Origin: Variovorax ginsengisoli
GTDB taxonomy: Bacteria; Pseudomonadota; Gammaproteobacteria; Burkholderiales; Burkholderiaceae_C
NCBI RefSeq assembly: GCF_006438845.1
Contig: NZ_RCZJ01000001.1
Coordinates: 62,001-126,000, forward strand
Reading direction: 5' to 3'
Length of the DNA: 64,000 bases
The notes below the pieces were generated by a model that made no database searches, had not been told where the DNA came from, and saw only the letters and a list, made by a program, of their open reading frames with translations. Positions within the stretch are counted from its first letter, which is position 1. Every line of letters starts with the position of its first letter. Positions 35,896 through 43,786 of this stretch are shown in pieces. A program made the translations under genes and the position numbers.

Positions 35896-36823
35896 ACCCG
35901 TATTCGCATTGAAACCCAACCAGCTTCACGCCTTCGTCGCCGTGGTCGAGCAGATGAGCATCCGCGGTGCAGCGCGCACGCTCGGCCTTTCGCAGCCAGC
36001 GGTGACCAAGATCGTGCGCGAGCTCGAGCGCGAGGTCGGCGCGCCGCTGGTCGAGCGCAGCGTCAAGGGGGTGCGTCTCACGCAGTTCGGCGAGGCCTTC
36101 GCGCCGCGGGCGCGCCTGCTGCTCGAAGACATGCGCCGGGCGCGGGACGAGATCGCACAGCTTCGCGATGGCGCCTCCGGCACGGTGTCGGTGGCGGTCA
36201 GCACGTCGTTCGCGCTGACGGTGCTGCCCGCTGCCTTCCAGACCTTTCATGCACAGCTGCCGGCCGTGGAAGTGCGCTTCAGCGAGGCGGTGCTGCCGTC
36301 GATGCTCGAAGGACTGCGCGATGGCCGGCTCGACTTCGCGGTGGCGCATGTGGTGCCCGGCACGCTGGATGCGCAGTTCGAGAGCTTCGAACTGTTCGCG
36401 GTGCGGCTCGCGGTCGGCGCGCGGCACCGGCATCCGCTGCGCCATGCGCGCACGCTGGCCGCGCTGCACGATGCCGAATGGGTGCTGCCGGGCGATGGCG
36501 ACCTGGGGCGCGCCGCGGTGCTACCGCTCTTCGCGCCAATGGGACTGGCGGCACCCGCGCGCGTGATCCAGGGTCAGTCGGTGACGGTCGCGCTGGCGCT
36601 GGTCGGTCACATGGACCTCGTCGGGCTCTTCGTCGAGCCGTTGGCGCAACTGGCGTTTTTGCGGCACGGCATCCGCCGCCTCGAGATCGACGATGCACTG
36701 CCGACCTTGCGCGTGTGCGTGCTGCAGCGCCGCGGGCGGCCACCGACACCGGCCGCACAACGCTTCGTCGAATGCATCGTGCAGGCCTCGGCCGGGCTCG
36801 GCCTCTACCCTTCGGCGGAGTGA
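35891..36823 (+). CDS. LysR-family transcriptional regulator
   Basis: The protein has 310 residues. KPNQLHAFVAVVEQMSIRGAARTLGLSQPAVTKIVRELEREVGAPLVERSVKGVRLTQFGEAF, here abbreviated by positions about 8-70, is the winged HTH; the ligand domain (about 90-300) follows. No ATG fits the start: TTG at 35891 is listed, but TTG at 35909 (giving KPNQLHAF directly) is as good. It is divergent from the MHS carrier/DUF2817 operon, which it most likely controls in response to the imported carboxylate. Confidence 0.9.
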   Translation: MSPVFALKPNQLHAFVAVVEQMSIRGAARTLGLSQPAVTKIVRELEREVGAPLVERSVKGVRLTQFGEAFAPRARLLLEDMRRARDEIAQLRDGASGTVSVAVSTSFALTVLPAAFQTFHAQLPAVEVRFSEAVLPSMLEGLRDGRLDFAVAHVVPGTLDAQFESFELFAVRLAVGARHRHPLRHARTLAALHDAEWVLPGDGDLGRAAVLPLFAPMGLAAPARVIQGQSVTVALALVGHMDLVGLFVEPLAQLAFLRHGIRRLEIDDALPTLRVCVLQRRGRPPTPAAQRFVECIVQASAGLGLYPSAE

Positions 36824-36842
36824 CGCCGTCGCGTCGTGCCGC

Positions 36843-38531
36843 TCACAGGCCGGCCAGCTGGTAGCTCAGTTGCACGCTCAGCCGCACCTTGCGCTGCGGG
36901 TTGTCGATGGATGCGTCGCCGGTGGGTTTGGCAACCGCGAGGTCGAGGTTGTAGTGCTTGGCGTCGGTCAGCCGGATGCCCAGCGCCACCGAGCGCAACT
37001 GTTCGGGCGATGGCCGGCCCAGCCGGGTCGAGACGCGAGCCGCCTCGAGCAGCAGGTAGGGCTCGACCTGCTTGAGCCATTGGCCGTCCGTGCGGAACGC
37101 GCGGTTGAGTTCGGCCGAAACGCCCCAGCCCGAGTCGCCCGCGCCGTCGCCCGCCGCATACCCGCGGCCAAAGCGTGCACCGCCGAACGCGACGCGCTCT
37201 GAGGCGGCCAGTGAGTGCGGGCTGTACTGCGCGCCGACGCCGAAAGCCGTGCCCCATTGGCTGGCGAAGCGGTCGCGCTGGCTGGCGTCCAGCGACAGCC
37301 GGGTGAAGTCGAGCTTGCTGCTGCCCGGCCCCGACAGCGCAGGCACGTTGCTGCGCAGCGTGGCCGATGCGCCGAGCGCGTCCAGGCCGTGCGCCAGCAT
37401 CAGGCTCGCGCTGCGGGCGCGCTCGGGTTGCGCGTCGGCATAGGCCAGCTGCGCGAACAGCGCGCGCACGCGGGTCTGGTCGGTCAGCGTGACGCCGGTG
37501 GCGGGCACACGGTAGTCGTCGGTGTTGTCGACGCCGTAGAAGCCGCCGCTGAGCGTGACGCTGGTGCGTGCGTTCAGCAGCAGCGGGTAGGCCGCCGACA
37601 GCTCGACGCGGCGGTTGTCGTTGCGGCGTTCGAGCGGCGCGCCTTCGCCGTAGCGCTGGTCGGGGTAGCCGTCGTAGCGGGTGGCTTGCGCCTTGAGCGT
37701 GAGACCGTCGCTGCCGACGAGCTGGCTGTAGCCCAGTGTCAGCAGCTTTTCGCGCGAATAGTTGCCCAGCAGCGTCGAGGCGCTCAGCTGGCTGCCGGCG
37801 AGCAGCGGGTCGTTCCACACGCCGGTCAGCACCGCGCGCGAGGTCGGTTGGCGCAGGTCGGCACCGACCGAAACGTTGTAGGGCTGGCGCTTGACCTTCA
37901 GCACCAGCGCGGTGGCGCCGTCGGTGGTGCCGGGCATCGAAGCCTCGGCGGCCACGCTCAGGCCCGGCAGTCGCGTGAGCAATTGCGTCACGCGCTCGAA
38001 GTTGGCGAGCCGCATCGGCCTGTCTGCCAGCAGGCGTTCGGCCATCTCGCGCAGCTTGGGCTCCGCCGGACCGGCGTCGCCCTCGATACGCACGCTGGCG
38101 ATGTAGCCCTCGACCGCGACCACGCGGACCACGCCGCCCGCGAAGCTCTGGTCGGGGATGTAGACGAAGGAGAGTGGAAGTCCAACGTCCTTGTAGGCGG
38201 TGGTCACCTCGGCGGCGACGGCCACCAGCTGGGCCGGCGTCGTCGGCTTGCCGACCAGCGGCGCGAAGCGGCGCGCGACGTCGGCGAAGGCCAGGGCATT
38301 CACGCCTTCGATGTCGAAGCGCGTGGGCACGAAAGATTGGGCCAGTCGACCGGCCGCCGGGCCGGCGGGCGTACGCACGTCGACCTGCGGCGCTGGTTCG
38401 GCCGGTGAAGGAACAGGGGCAGGCGCAGGCAGCTGGCTGAGCGGATTGCCCGCCGGCGTCTGCGCGTAAAGAGTGGAAACCGTGCCGGCCAGCGCAAGCG
38501 CCAGGCCGACACGGTGGTAGCGCATCGGCAT
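36843..38531 (-). CDS. TpsB/ShlB/FhaC-type outer-membrane transporter
   Basis: The protein has 562 residues. A signal peptide (about 1-23, VSTLYA) and a Pro-rich linker (25-52) precede POTRA domains (from about 65, FVPTRFDIEGVNALAF, to about 210). The C-terminal 16-strand barrel ends in the usual aromatic-poor QLSYQLAGL. The loop-6 motif RFGRGYAAGDGAGDSGWG matches the conserved R-G-Y/F ... G-D-G-W of the Omp85/TpsB family. TpsB proteins export a large TpsA exoprotein. No TpsA with a TPS domain is nearby; the gene five bases upstream encodes a collagen-like glycine-rich lipoprotein. Confidence 0.9.
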   Translation of the reverse strand: MPMRYHRVGLALALAGTVSTLYAQTPAGNPLSQLPAPAPVPSPAEPAPQVDVRTPAGPAAGRLAQSFVPTRFDIEGVNALAFADVARRFAPLVGKPTTPAQLVAVAAEVTTAYKDVGLPLSFVYIPDQSFAGGVVRVVAVEGYIASVRIEGDAGPAEPKLREMAERLLADRPMRLANFERVTQLLTRLPGLSVAAEASMPGTTDGATALVLKVKRQPYNVSVGADLRQPTSRAVLTGVWNDPLLAGSQLSASTLLGNYSREKLLTLGYSQLVGSDGLTLKAQATRYDGYPDQRYGEGAPLERRNDNRRVELSAAYPLLLNARTSVTLSGGFYGVDNTDDYRVPATGVTLTDQTRVRALFAQLAYADAQPERARSASLMLAHGLDALGASATLRSNVPALSGPGSSKLDFTRLSLDASQRDRFASQWGTAFGVGAQYSPHSLAASERVAFGGARFGRGYAAGDGAGDSGWGVSAELNRAFRTDGQWLKQVEPYLLLEAARVSTRLGRPSPEQLRSVALGIRLTDAKHYNLDLAVAKPTGDASIDNPQRKVRLSVQLSYQLAGL

Positions 38532-38536
38532 CGAGC

Positions 38537-39991
38537 TCAGTTCTTCAGCGCGCCGCCGAGCCCACCGAGCAGGCCGCCGGCCACGTTCTGCACCAGACCG
38601 CCGACAGCGCCTACCGGCGAGCCGCCAGTCGGCGTGGCTTGCGTGCCGCCGGTCAGCGGTGCGGTGATCGAACCGGTGATCGGCGCCACGGCGGCGAGGA
38701 CAGGCGCCGTGATGGGCGCTGTGGCCTGCAACACCGGCGCCGTGATCGGTGCCACTGCCGTCAGCACCGGCGTGGTGACCGTCGAGAGGCCGTTGGACAC
38801 CGAAGAAGTCAGTGGCGCAACGGTATTGAGCGTCGGCGTCAGCACACTGTTGCCCACCACCAGACCGGCGCCCGCACCCGCGCCTGCAGCCACGCCGGCG
38901 CCCGAACCGTTGCTTGCCACCACGACGCCGGCGCCCACGCCCACGCCCGCACCGATGCCGACCCCGCTGCCGCCGAGCAAGCCGCCCAGGCCGCCGCCGC
39001 TGCCCGTGCCGCCGCCGTTGCCGGATGCATGCACCAACCCGCCGACCGAGCCCACCGTGTCGCCCAGGGGCTTCGTCACCGCGCCGAGCGGCGAGCCCGC
39101 GCCCACCTGTGTGAGGCCGGTGCCGAGCTTGTCGGTGAGGCCGGCAATCGGCTGGCCGAGACCGGTGCCGTCACCCACCCTCTGCGTCAGTGTGACGAGC
39201 TTGTCGTCGATGCGGTCGACCGCCTGCGACACGGTGCCCGTGACTTGGCGCACGCCGCCGTTGCTGGTCACGCCGCCGAGCGCACCGCCGACCGTGCTGA
39301 CGCCTTCGCCGACCTTGTCGACCAGGCCCCCGGCCAAGCCAGTCACCGGGCGCAGGGGCGTCTTGTCGCCGATCGAGCTCACCAGTTCGCCGGCGCTCGA
39401 CACGGTCTTGCCGGTGTTGTCCACGACCAGCGGCAGGCCACCGAGGGTGTTGCCGACCGCGTCTTGGCCGGTGCCGATCTGGCCGAGGCCACCGCTGACG
39501 GCGGTGCCGACGCTGCCGACCGTGTTGCCGGCATTGCCCAGCACGCCGCCGACCGGTGTGTTCTGGCCGATGCCCGACACCACGGTCCCTACGCCCGTGA
39601 CCGTCTCGCCGACGTTCCCGAGAACCTGGCCGGTCGCCGAGGCGACCGGTGTGTTGCCGCCGCCGCCGCCGCCGTTGTTCCCGCCGTCGCCGCCGCCATT
39701 GCCGCCGCCGCCGTTGCCACCACCGCCGTTGCCACCGCCGCCGTTGCCACCACCGCCGCCGCCGATGACCTCGCCGCCACCGCCGTTGCCGCCGCCGGCA
39801 CCGCCCCCAGCACCGGCACCTCCCCCAGCGTCACCGCCACCGCCCACGCCGCCCGGCTGCGCGCTGCCGCCCGCCGCGGCGTCGAACCCGACACGTCCGC
39901 TCGAAGAGCAGCCGCTGAGGATGGTCAGAGCCGCGGCCACTGCCGCAACGCCCACAAGCGACTTGAATCGCGGTTGAAATTTGACTGTCAT
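38537..39991 (-). CDS. Glycine-rich collagen-like lipoprotein
   Basis: The protein has 484 residues. The signal peptide ends in the lipobox LSGC with Ser at +2, so an outer-membrane lipoprotein is expected. Residues about 40-115 are almost pure Gly/Asn/Ala, with GGGGN units. The rest is a repetitive Gly/Val/Thr-rich region with a loose heptad-like pattern (VGNTLGGLP, VGSVGTAVSG, TAPVLQATAPITAPVL) and no cysteine. I see no globular domain. Good ribosome site AGGAG lies six bases before the ATG. It is followed after five bases by a TpsB-type transporter gene, which may export it or its surface part. Confidence 0.85.
   Translation of the reverse strand: MTVKFQPRFKSLVGVAAVAAALTILSGCSSSGRVGFDAAAGGSAQPGGVGGGGDAGGGAGAGGGAGGGNGGGGEVIGGGGGGNGGGGNGGGGNGGGGNGGGDGGNNGGGGGGNTPVASATGQVLGNVGETVTGVGTVVSGIGQNTPVGGVLGNAGNTVGSVGTAVSGGLGQIGTGQDAVGNTLGGLPLVVDNTGKTVSSAGELVSSIGDKTPLRPVTGLAGGLVDKVGEGVSTVGGALGGVTSNGGVRQVTGTVSQAVDRIDDKLVTLTQRVGDGTGLGQPIAGLTDKLGTGLTQVGAGSPLGAVTKPLGDTVGSVGGLVHASGNGGGTGSGGGLGGLLGGSGVGIGAGVGVGAGVVVASNGSGAGVAAGAGAGAGLVVGNSVLTPTLNTVAPLTSSVSNGLSTVTTPVLTAVAPITAPVLQATAPITAPVLAAVAPITGSITAPLTGGTQATPTGGSPVGAVGGLVQNVAGGLLGGLGGALKN
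39696..39755 (-). repeat. Tandem 15-bp repeat encoding GGGGN units
   Basis: Four adjacent 15-bp units (39696-39710, 39711-39725, 39726-39740, 39741-39755) differ at only a few bases, of the form CCGTTGCCACCACCG on the plus strand. On the coding strand each gives Gly-Gly-Gly-Gly-Asn. Gain or loss of a unit keeps the frame, so it would change linker length rather than switch the gene off. Confidence 0.85.
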
Positions 39992-40170
39992 TCATTTCTC
40001 CTGAAGTAGACGTTGAACCGGCCCTTCGCTCTTGGTAGCTCTGCAAAAGGCGCCATGCCGCGTGCTGGCAACGCGCATGCATTGCTCGACACACGCCATT
40101 GACTTTGCCTTTTGAGAATCGGTCGGTAACGTCTGTAAACAGGAAACGAACAATTGCACCGCGCTTTTTT

Positions 40171-40186
40171 TGTGACCTATTTCACA
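40171..40186. promoter_or_regulatory. Perfect CRP-type palindrome
   Basis: TGTGACCTATTTCACA matches TGTGA-N6-TCACA exactly, the classical CRP/Vfr recognition pattern. It lies 180-195 bases upstream of the lipoprotein start. Exact matches are unlikely by chance in a GC-rich gap this short. The regulator that binds it in this organism is not encoded in the window. Confidence 0.65.
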
Positions 40187-40241
40187 TCTGCATGCGCGGG
40201 GAGCGCCGGTTAAAACGGACGCATTACTTCGTCGTGCCGCG

Positions 40242-40271
40242 ACAGCGGGCCGGCCTGTGCAGGCCCGCTGT
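40242..40271. terminator. Strong hairpin, possible terminator of the ferredoxin-like gene
   Basis: ACAGCGGGCC (40242-40251) pairs with GGCCCGCTGT (40262-40271), a perfect 10-bp stem with a 10-base loop. It lies about 47 bases past the minus-strand stop of the ferredoxin-like gene. There is no T-run directly after it on either strand. Confidence 0.45.
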
Positions 40272-40317
40272 TGGGTGCGCTGCAACAGTCGGCGTATGGC
40301 AGCGACGGTGGATCGCG

Positions 40318-40677
40318 CTACTTGGCGGCGAGGCCAGCAGCGAACGCCTCCAGGTCGCCTTTTCGGCGAAGCGCAGCGAGTCTCACCGGGACGCCGGTTC
40401 CGGCCGCGGCGACGGCGGTGGCCTTGCGCGGACACAGGCCCAGGCAGCTGCATTCGACAACGCGCCAACGCGGAGGCTGGTGACCAACTGTCTTCTTTAA
40501 TTCGCTGCGCCAATCTTTCGCGCTGTGCTTGGTCGGTCCGCTGCTGCGCTGCTGGCAGTCGCCGCAAACCAGCATCACGCCACCGAACTTCGGTTTGACA
40601 AAGGGTTCGCCGAGGGCAGTCGATTCGGAGGCGGTGCCGGCGTCTGGCGCGGGCGTGTTTGCTTTTTCGGAGTGCAT
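40318..40677 (-). CDS. Thioredoxin-fold [2Fe-2S] ferredoxin-like protein
   Basis: The protein has 119 residues. Cysteines 38 and 41 (LVCGDCQQRSSGP) and 76, 78, 82 (ECSCLGLCPRKATAV) match the thioredoxin-like [2Fe-2S] ferredoxin/NuoE-type pattern; the CLGLCP block is diagnostic. The first 25 residues are a Ser/Thr/Ala-rich tail. It is a soluble electron carrier or sensor with unknown partner. The ATG at 40677 is chosen as the first before the domain. It is monocistronic and divergent from an esterase gene. Confidence 0.85.
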   Translation of the reverse strand: MHSEKANTPAPDAGTASESTALGEPFVKPKFGGVMLVCGDCQQRSSGPTKHSAKDWRSELKKTVGHQPPRWRVVECSCLGLCPRKATAVAAAGTGVPVRLAALRRKGDLEAFAAGLAAK

Positions 40678-40779
40678 GGGGGCTTTCGGATGCGGCAGTC
40701 GCCGTGCGAACAGGGTAGGGCGGCAGCGTGCGCTATCGTGTCGGTCTGTCACCCTTTTTGCCCCTTCTCGCACCCTCCC

Positions 40780-41442
40780 ATGTCGCTCGCGCCCATTGAA
40801 ATCGAAACCGCTCCGCAACCCACCGCCACCGTCATCGTCCTGCACGGGCTGGGCGCAGACGGCAACGATTTCGTGCCGATCGCGCGGGAACTCGACCTGT
40901 CTGCCGTGGGCCCGGTGCGCTTCGTATTTCCCAATGCGCCGGTGATCCCGGTGACGATCAACAACGGCTACGCGATGCCGGCCTGGTACGACATCTTCCA
41001 GGCCGACCTGGTGCGCCGGGAGGACGAGGTCGGTCTGCGCCGCTCGCGCGACAGCATCGAGGCGCTGATCGCCCAGGAAAAAGCGCGCGGCATCCCGGCC
41101 GGGCGCATCGTGGTTGCGGGCTTCTCGCAGGGTTGCGCCATGGCGCTGATGACGGGCTTGCGGCACGGCGAGCGGTTGGCCGGCATCGTCGGGCTGTCGG
41201 GCTACTTGCCGCTGGCTGCCACGCTGGCCGCCGAGCGCAGCCCGGAGAACCAAAACACGCCGGTGTTTCTGGCGCACGGCACCCAGGACAATGTGGTGGT
41301 GCTACCGCGCGCCACCGACACCCGCGCGGCGCTGGAGGCGTTGGGATATGCCGTGGAATGGCACGAATACCCGATGGCGCATTCGGTGTGCATGGAAGAG
41401 ATCGCTGATCTCAACGCGTTCCTGCTGCGCGTTCTCGCCTAG
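40780..41442 (+). CDS. Carboxylesterase/phospholipase-family alpha/beta hydrolase
   Basis: The protein has 220 residues. ATVIVLHGLGADGNDFVPIARE is the oxyanion region, GFSQGCAMALMTG holds the nucleophile Ser, HGTQDNVV the Asp and YPMAHSVCMEE the catalytic His. The length and motifs fit the EstB/acyl-protein thioesterase family (phospholipase/carboxylesterase). It is cytoplasmic and should cleave short-chain esters or acyl thioesters. It precedes gshA by 117 bases. Confidence 0.93.
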   Translation: MSLAPIEIETAPQPTATVIVLHGLGADGNDFVPIARELDLSAVGPVRFVFPNAPVIPVTINNGYAMPAWYDIFQADLVRREDEVGLRRSRDSIEALIAQEKARGIPAGRIVVAGFSQGCAMALMTGLRHGERLAGIVGLSGYLPLAATLAAERSPENQNTPVFLAHGTQDNVVVLPRATDTRAALEALGYAVEWHEYPMAHSVCMEEIADLNAFLLRVLA

Positions 41443-41559
41443 CAACAAACGCGTGCAGCCGCTGGGAGCCGGTCGAATGTCCGGCGGATTCCCCGCGCCA
41501 GCAGCGCGCAACCAGAAGTGCTACCTTCCAGCCCCATCCAGAGGACGAGTGATAAGAAT

Positions 41560-43116
41560 ATGAGCAAATTGCAGGAGCGTCTCGACGCGCTCTCGCCCGC
41601 GCGGCTGCAAGGCATGCGGCGCGGTATCGAGAAGGAAAGCCTGCGCGCGCAGGCGGATGGCCAGCTGGCGCTCACGCCGCACCCGGCGGCGCTCGGGTCG
41701 GCGCTCACGCACCCGCACATCACCACCGATTTCAGCGAATCGCAGCTCGAACTCATCACCGGCGTGCATGCGGGCGTCGAGGCCGCGCTCGACGAATTGA
41801 CGCGTGTGCACCAGTTCACCTACCGCGTGCTCAACGAACTGGGCGACGAGCGCATGTGGGTGTCGAGCATGCCCTGCGGCCTGCCGACCGACGAGACGAT
41901 TCCGATCGGCCGCTACGGCAGCTCGAACGTGGGCCGCGCCAAGAGCGTCTACCGCATGGGCCTCGGCCACCGTTACGGCCGCCGCATGCAGACCATTTCC
42001 GGCATCCACTACAACTGGTCGCTGCCCGAGGTGTCGAGCGAGCAGTACTTCGCGCTCATTCGCAATTTCCGCCGCCACGCTTTCCTGCTGCTGTACCTGT
42101 TCGGCGCGTCGCCGGCCCTGTGTTCGAGCTTCGTGGCCGGGCGATCGCACGAACTGCAGCCGCTGGGCGACGGCAGCATGCACATGCCCTTCGGCACGTC
42201 GCTGCGCATGGGCCGCCTCGGCTACCAGAGCGAAGCGCAGGCCTCGCTGCAGGTCAGCTACAACAGCCTCGACGGTTATGGTGCATCGCTGCAAGATGCG
42301 CTCACCCGGCCATGGCCGGCCTACGAAACCATCGGCGTGCAGAACCCCGGTGGGGACTACAACCAGCTGGCCACCACGCTGCTGCAGATCGAGAACGAGT
42401 TCTACGGCACCATCCGCCCCAAGCGAGTGATCTACCCGGGCGAGCGCCCGCTGCACGCCCTGCGCGAGCGCGGTGTCGAGTACGTCGAGGTGCGGCTGAT
42501 GGACCTCGACCCGTTCGTGCCGGTCGGCATCACGGCGCAGACCATTCGCTTCCTCGACGTCTTCTTGCTGCACTGCCTGATGTCCGACAGCCCGGACGAC
42601 ACGCCCCAGGAAATCACCGAGCTGGCGCACAACCAGCACCTCACGGCCGCGCGCGGACGCGAGCCCGGCCTGCCTTTGCTGCGCGGCGGTCAGGCAGTGC
42701 CATTGACGACCTGGGGCATCGACCTCGTCGCGCAGTGCGCGCCCATCGCCGCGGCGATGGATGCTGCCCACGGCGGCTCTGCGTACGCCGACGCCGTCGA
42801 AGCGGCGCGCGCCAGCCTGCAAGATGCCTCCAGCCTGCCGTCAGCTCGCGTGCTTGCTGCGATGGCCGCCGACCACGGCGACTCCTTCACTGCCTTCGTG
42901 CGGGCCCGGTCCGAGAGCACCCGTCAGACCCTGCTGACCCAACCCTTCGCGCCCGAGGACCAGGCACGGTTCGTCGACGCCAGCGCCGAGTCCATCGAGG
43001 CGCAAAAGTCGATCGAAGCCGCCGACACCATGCCTTTCGAGATCTATCGGCAGCAGTATGTCTCGCCCGCCCGCCTTGGGCTCGGGCACCGCACGCGCAG
43101 CGTCACGACGGCCTGA
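41560..43116 (+). CDS. gshA: Glutamate-cysteine ligase
   Basis: The protein has 518 residues, the usual size of the proteobacterial type. RLQGMRRGIEKESLRAQADGQLALTPHPAALGSALTHPHITTDFSESQLELIT is the hallmark N terminus (cited by positions about 14-66), and VSSMPCGLP, GRAKSVYRMGLGHRYGRRMQTISGIHYNWS and NPGGDYNQLATTLLQIENEFY follow. It joins Glu and Cys with ATP in the first step of glutathione synthesis; gamma-glutamylcysteine may also feed ergothioneine synthesis. gshB is not in the window. ATG at 41560 is chosen because homology begins there. Confidence 0.95.
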   Translation: MSKLQERLDALSPARLQGMRRGIEKESLRAQADGQLALTPHPAALGSALTHPHITTDFSESQLELITGVHAGVEAALDELTRVHQFTYRVLNELGDERMWVSSMPCGLPTDETIPIGRYGSSNVGRAKSVYRMGLGHRYGRRMQTISGIHYNWSLPEVSSEQYFALIRNFRRHAFLLLYLFGASPALCSSFVAGRSHELQPLGDGSMHMPFGTSLRMGRLGYQSEAQASLQVSYNSLDGYGASLQDALTRPWPAYETIGVQNPGGDYNQLATTLLQIENEFYGTIRPKRVIYPGERPLHALRERGVEYVEVRLMDLDPFVPVGITAQTIRFLDVFLLHCLMSDSPDDTPQEITELAHNQHLTAARGREPGLPLLRGGQAVPLTTWGIDLVAQCAPIAAAMDAAHGGSAYADAVEAARASLQDASSLPSARVLAAMAADHGDSFTAFVRARSESTRQTLLTQPFAPEDQARFVDASAESIEAQKSIEAADTMPFEIYRQQYVSPARLGLGHRTRSVTTA

Positions 43117-43184
43117 CGGCGCGTGCCTTCGGATGGCGCGCGCAGCTCGCTGGACTGCGGTCAGGGCACCGATGCGCGCACGGG

Positions 43185-43231
43185 ACCGGTAGGCCTTCAC
43201 CTACCTGCATTGGCCTGCATGGCCCACCGGT
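43185..43231. other. Long inverted repeat downstream of gshA
   Basis: ACCGGTAGGCC (43185-43195) pairs with GGCCCACCGGT (43221-43231), 10 of 11 bases matching around a 25-base loop. It lies in the 185-base gap before the receiver gene and has no T-run. It could be a weak terminator or an mRNA structure. Confidence 0.4.
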
Positions 43232-43301
43232 GAACCTTGAGACGGCGAGATCATGGGTATCAAACATCCCCATTGCCGAATTTTCAGTGACTCATCCACC
43301 C

Positions 43302-43673
43302 ATGCACTTCAAGACCTACCTGGTCGAGGACAACGCGGTCATCCGCGACAACCTCGTTGGCTTCCTCGAAGACGTGGCAGATACCACCGTGGTCGCCCAC
43401 GCCAGCACCGAAAAGGAAGCGGTCAAGTGGCTCCATAGCCATGGCGAAGAATGGGACATGGCCATCGTTGATCTGTTTCTTCAAGAGGGCAATGGTTTCG
43501 GCGTTGTCGACGCGTGCCGCAACAGGCGGGCTCACCAAAAGGTCGTGGTGCTGAGCAACTACGCCACCGCCGACATGCGGGAGCGTTCGCGACAGCTGGG
43601 CGCGGATGCTTTTTTCGACAAGTCCGCAGAGATCGACCAACTGCTGGCGTATTGCGAAGACACCCACCGCTGA
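43302..43673 (+). CDS. Single-domain response regulator (receiver only)
   Basis: The protein has 123 residues and is just a receiver domain: acidic pair Glu9/Asp10, phospho-acceptor Asp57 (MAIVDLFLQEGNG), Ser85 in the switch place (VVVLSNYA) and Lys107 (FFDKSAE). No output domain follows. Such proteins act as phosphate relays or by binding partners (CheY/Spo0F-like). No kinase lies next to it; the hybrid kinase at 5179-6897 is far away. ATG at 43302 is preferred over the GTG at 43287. Confidence 0.9.
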   Translation: MHFKTYLVEDNAVIRDNLVGFLEDVADTTVVAHASTEKEAVKWLHSHGEEWDMAIVDLFLQEGNGFGVVDACRNRRAHQKVVVLSNYATADMRERSRQLGADAFFDKSAEIDQLLAYCEDTHR

Positions 43674-43786
43674 GACGGCGCTTCGCGGGCAAGACGCGGG
43701 TTGCAGAACCGGTGTCCCATGCGTGCTGATCCACGGCACGCGCCTGCGGTAAAACCATGTCCTTCCTTTCCCCGGACATGCAAAAA

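Larger units (their letters stand above)
39992..40317. other. 326-base gene-free regulatory gap upstream of the lipoprotein-TpsB operon
   Basis: No gene is seen here. It holds the 5' leader and promoter region of the minus-strand lipoprotein gene, a perfect CRP-type palindrome at 40171-40186 beside a seven-T run, and a 10-bp hairpin at 40242-40271. It is richer in A/T than its surroundings by eye, which fits a control region. Confidence 0.8.

Noticed and set aside
36843..38531. Classical two-partner secretion of a haemagglutinin/haemolysin
   Set aside because: No TpsA-like protein with a TPS domain or long beta-helix repeats is found near the TpsB gene.
39655..39835. Short regularly spaced repeats as a CRISPR array
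   Set aside because: The repeats are 15-bp in-frame coding units without spacers, inside a Gly-rich protein gene; no cas genes.
38514..40009. Long plus-strand frames (487 and 456 codons) opposite the glycine-rich lipoprotein
   Set aside because: Their Pro/Thr-rich or Arg/Ala-rich repeats mirror the Gly-rich codons of the real gene on the other strand; no signal or domain.
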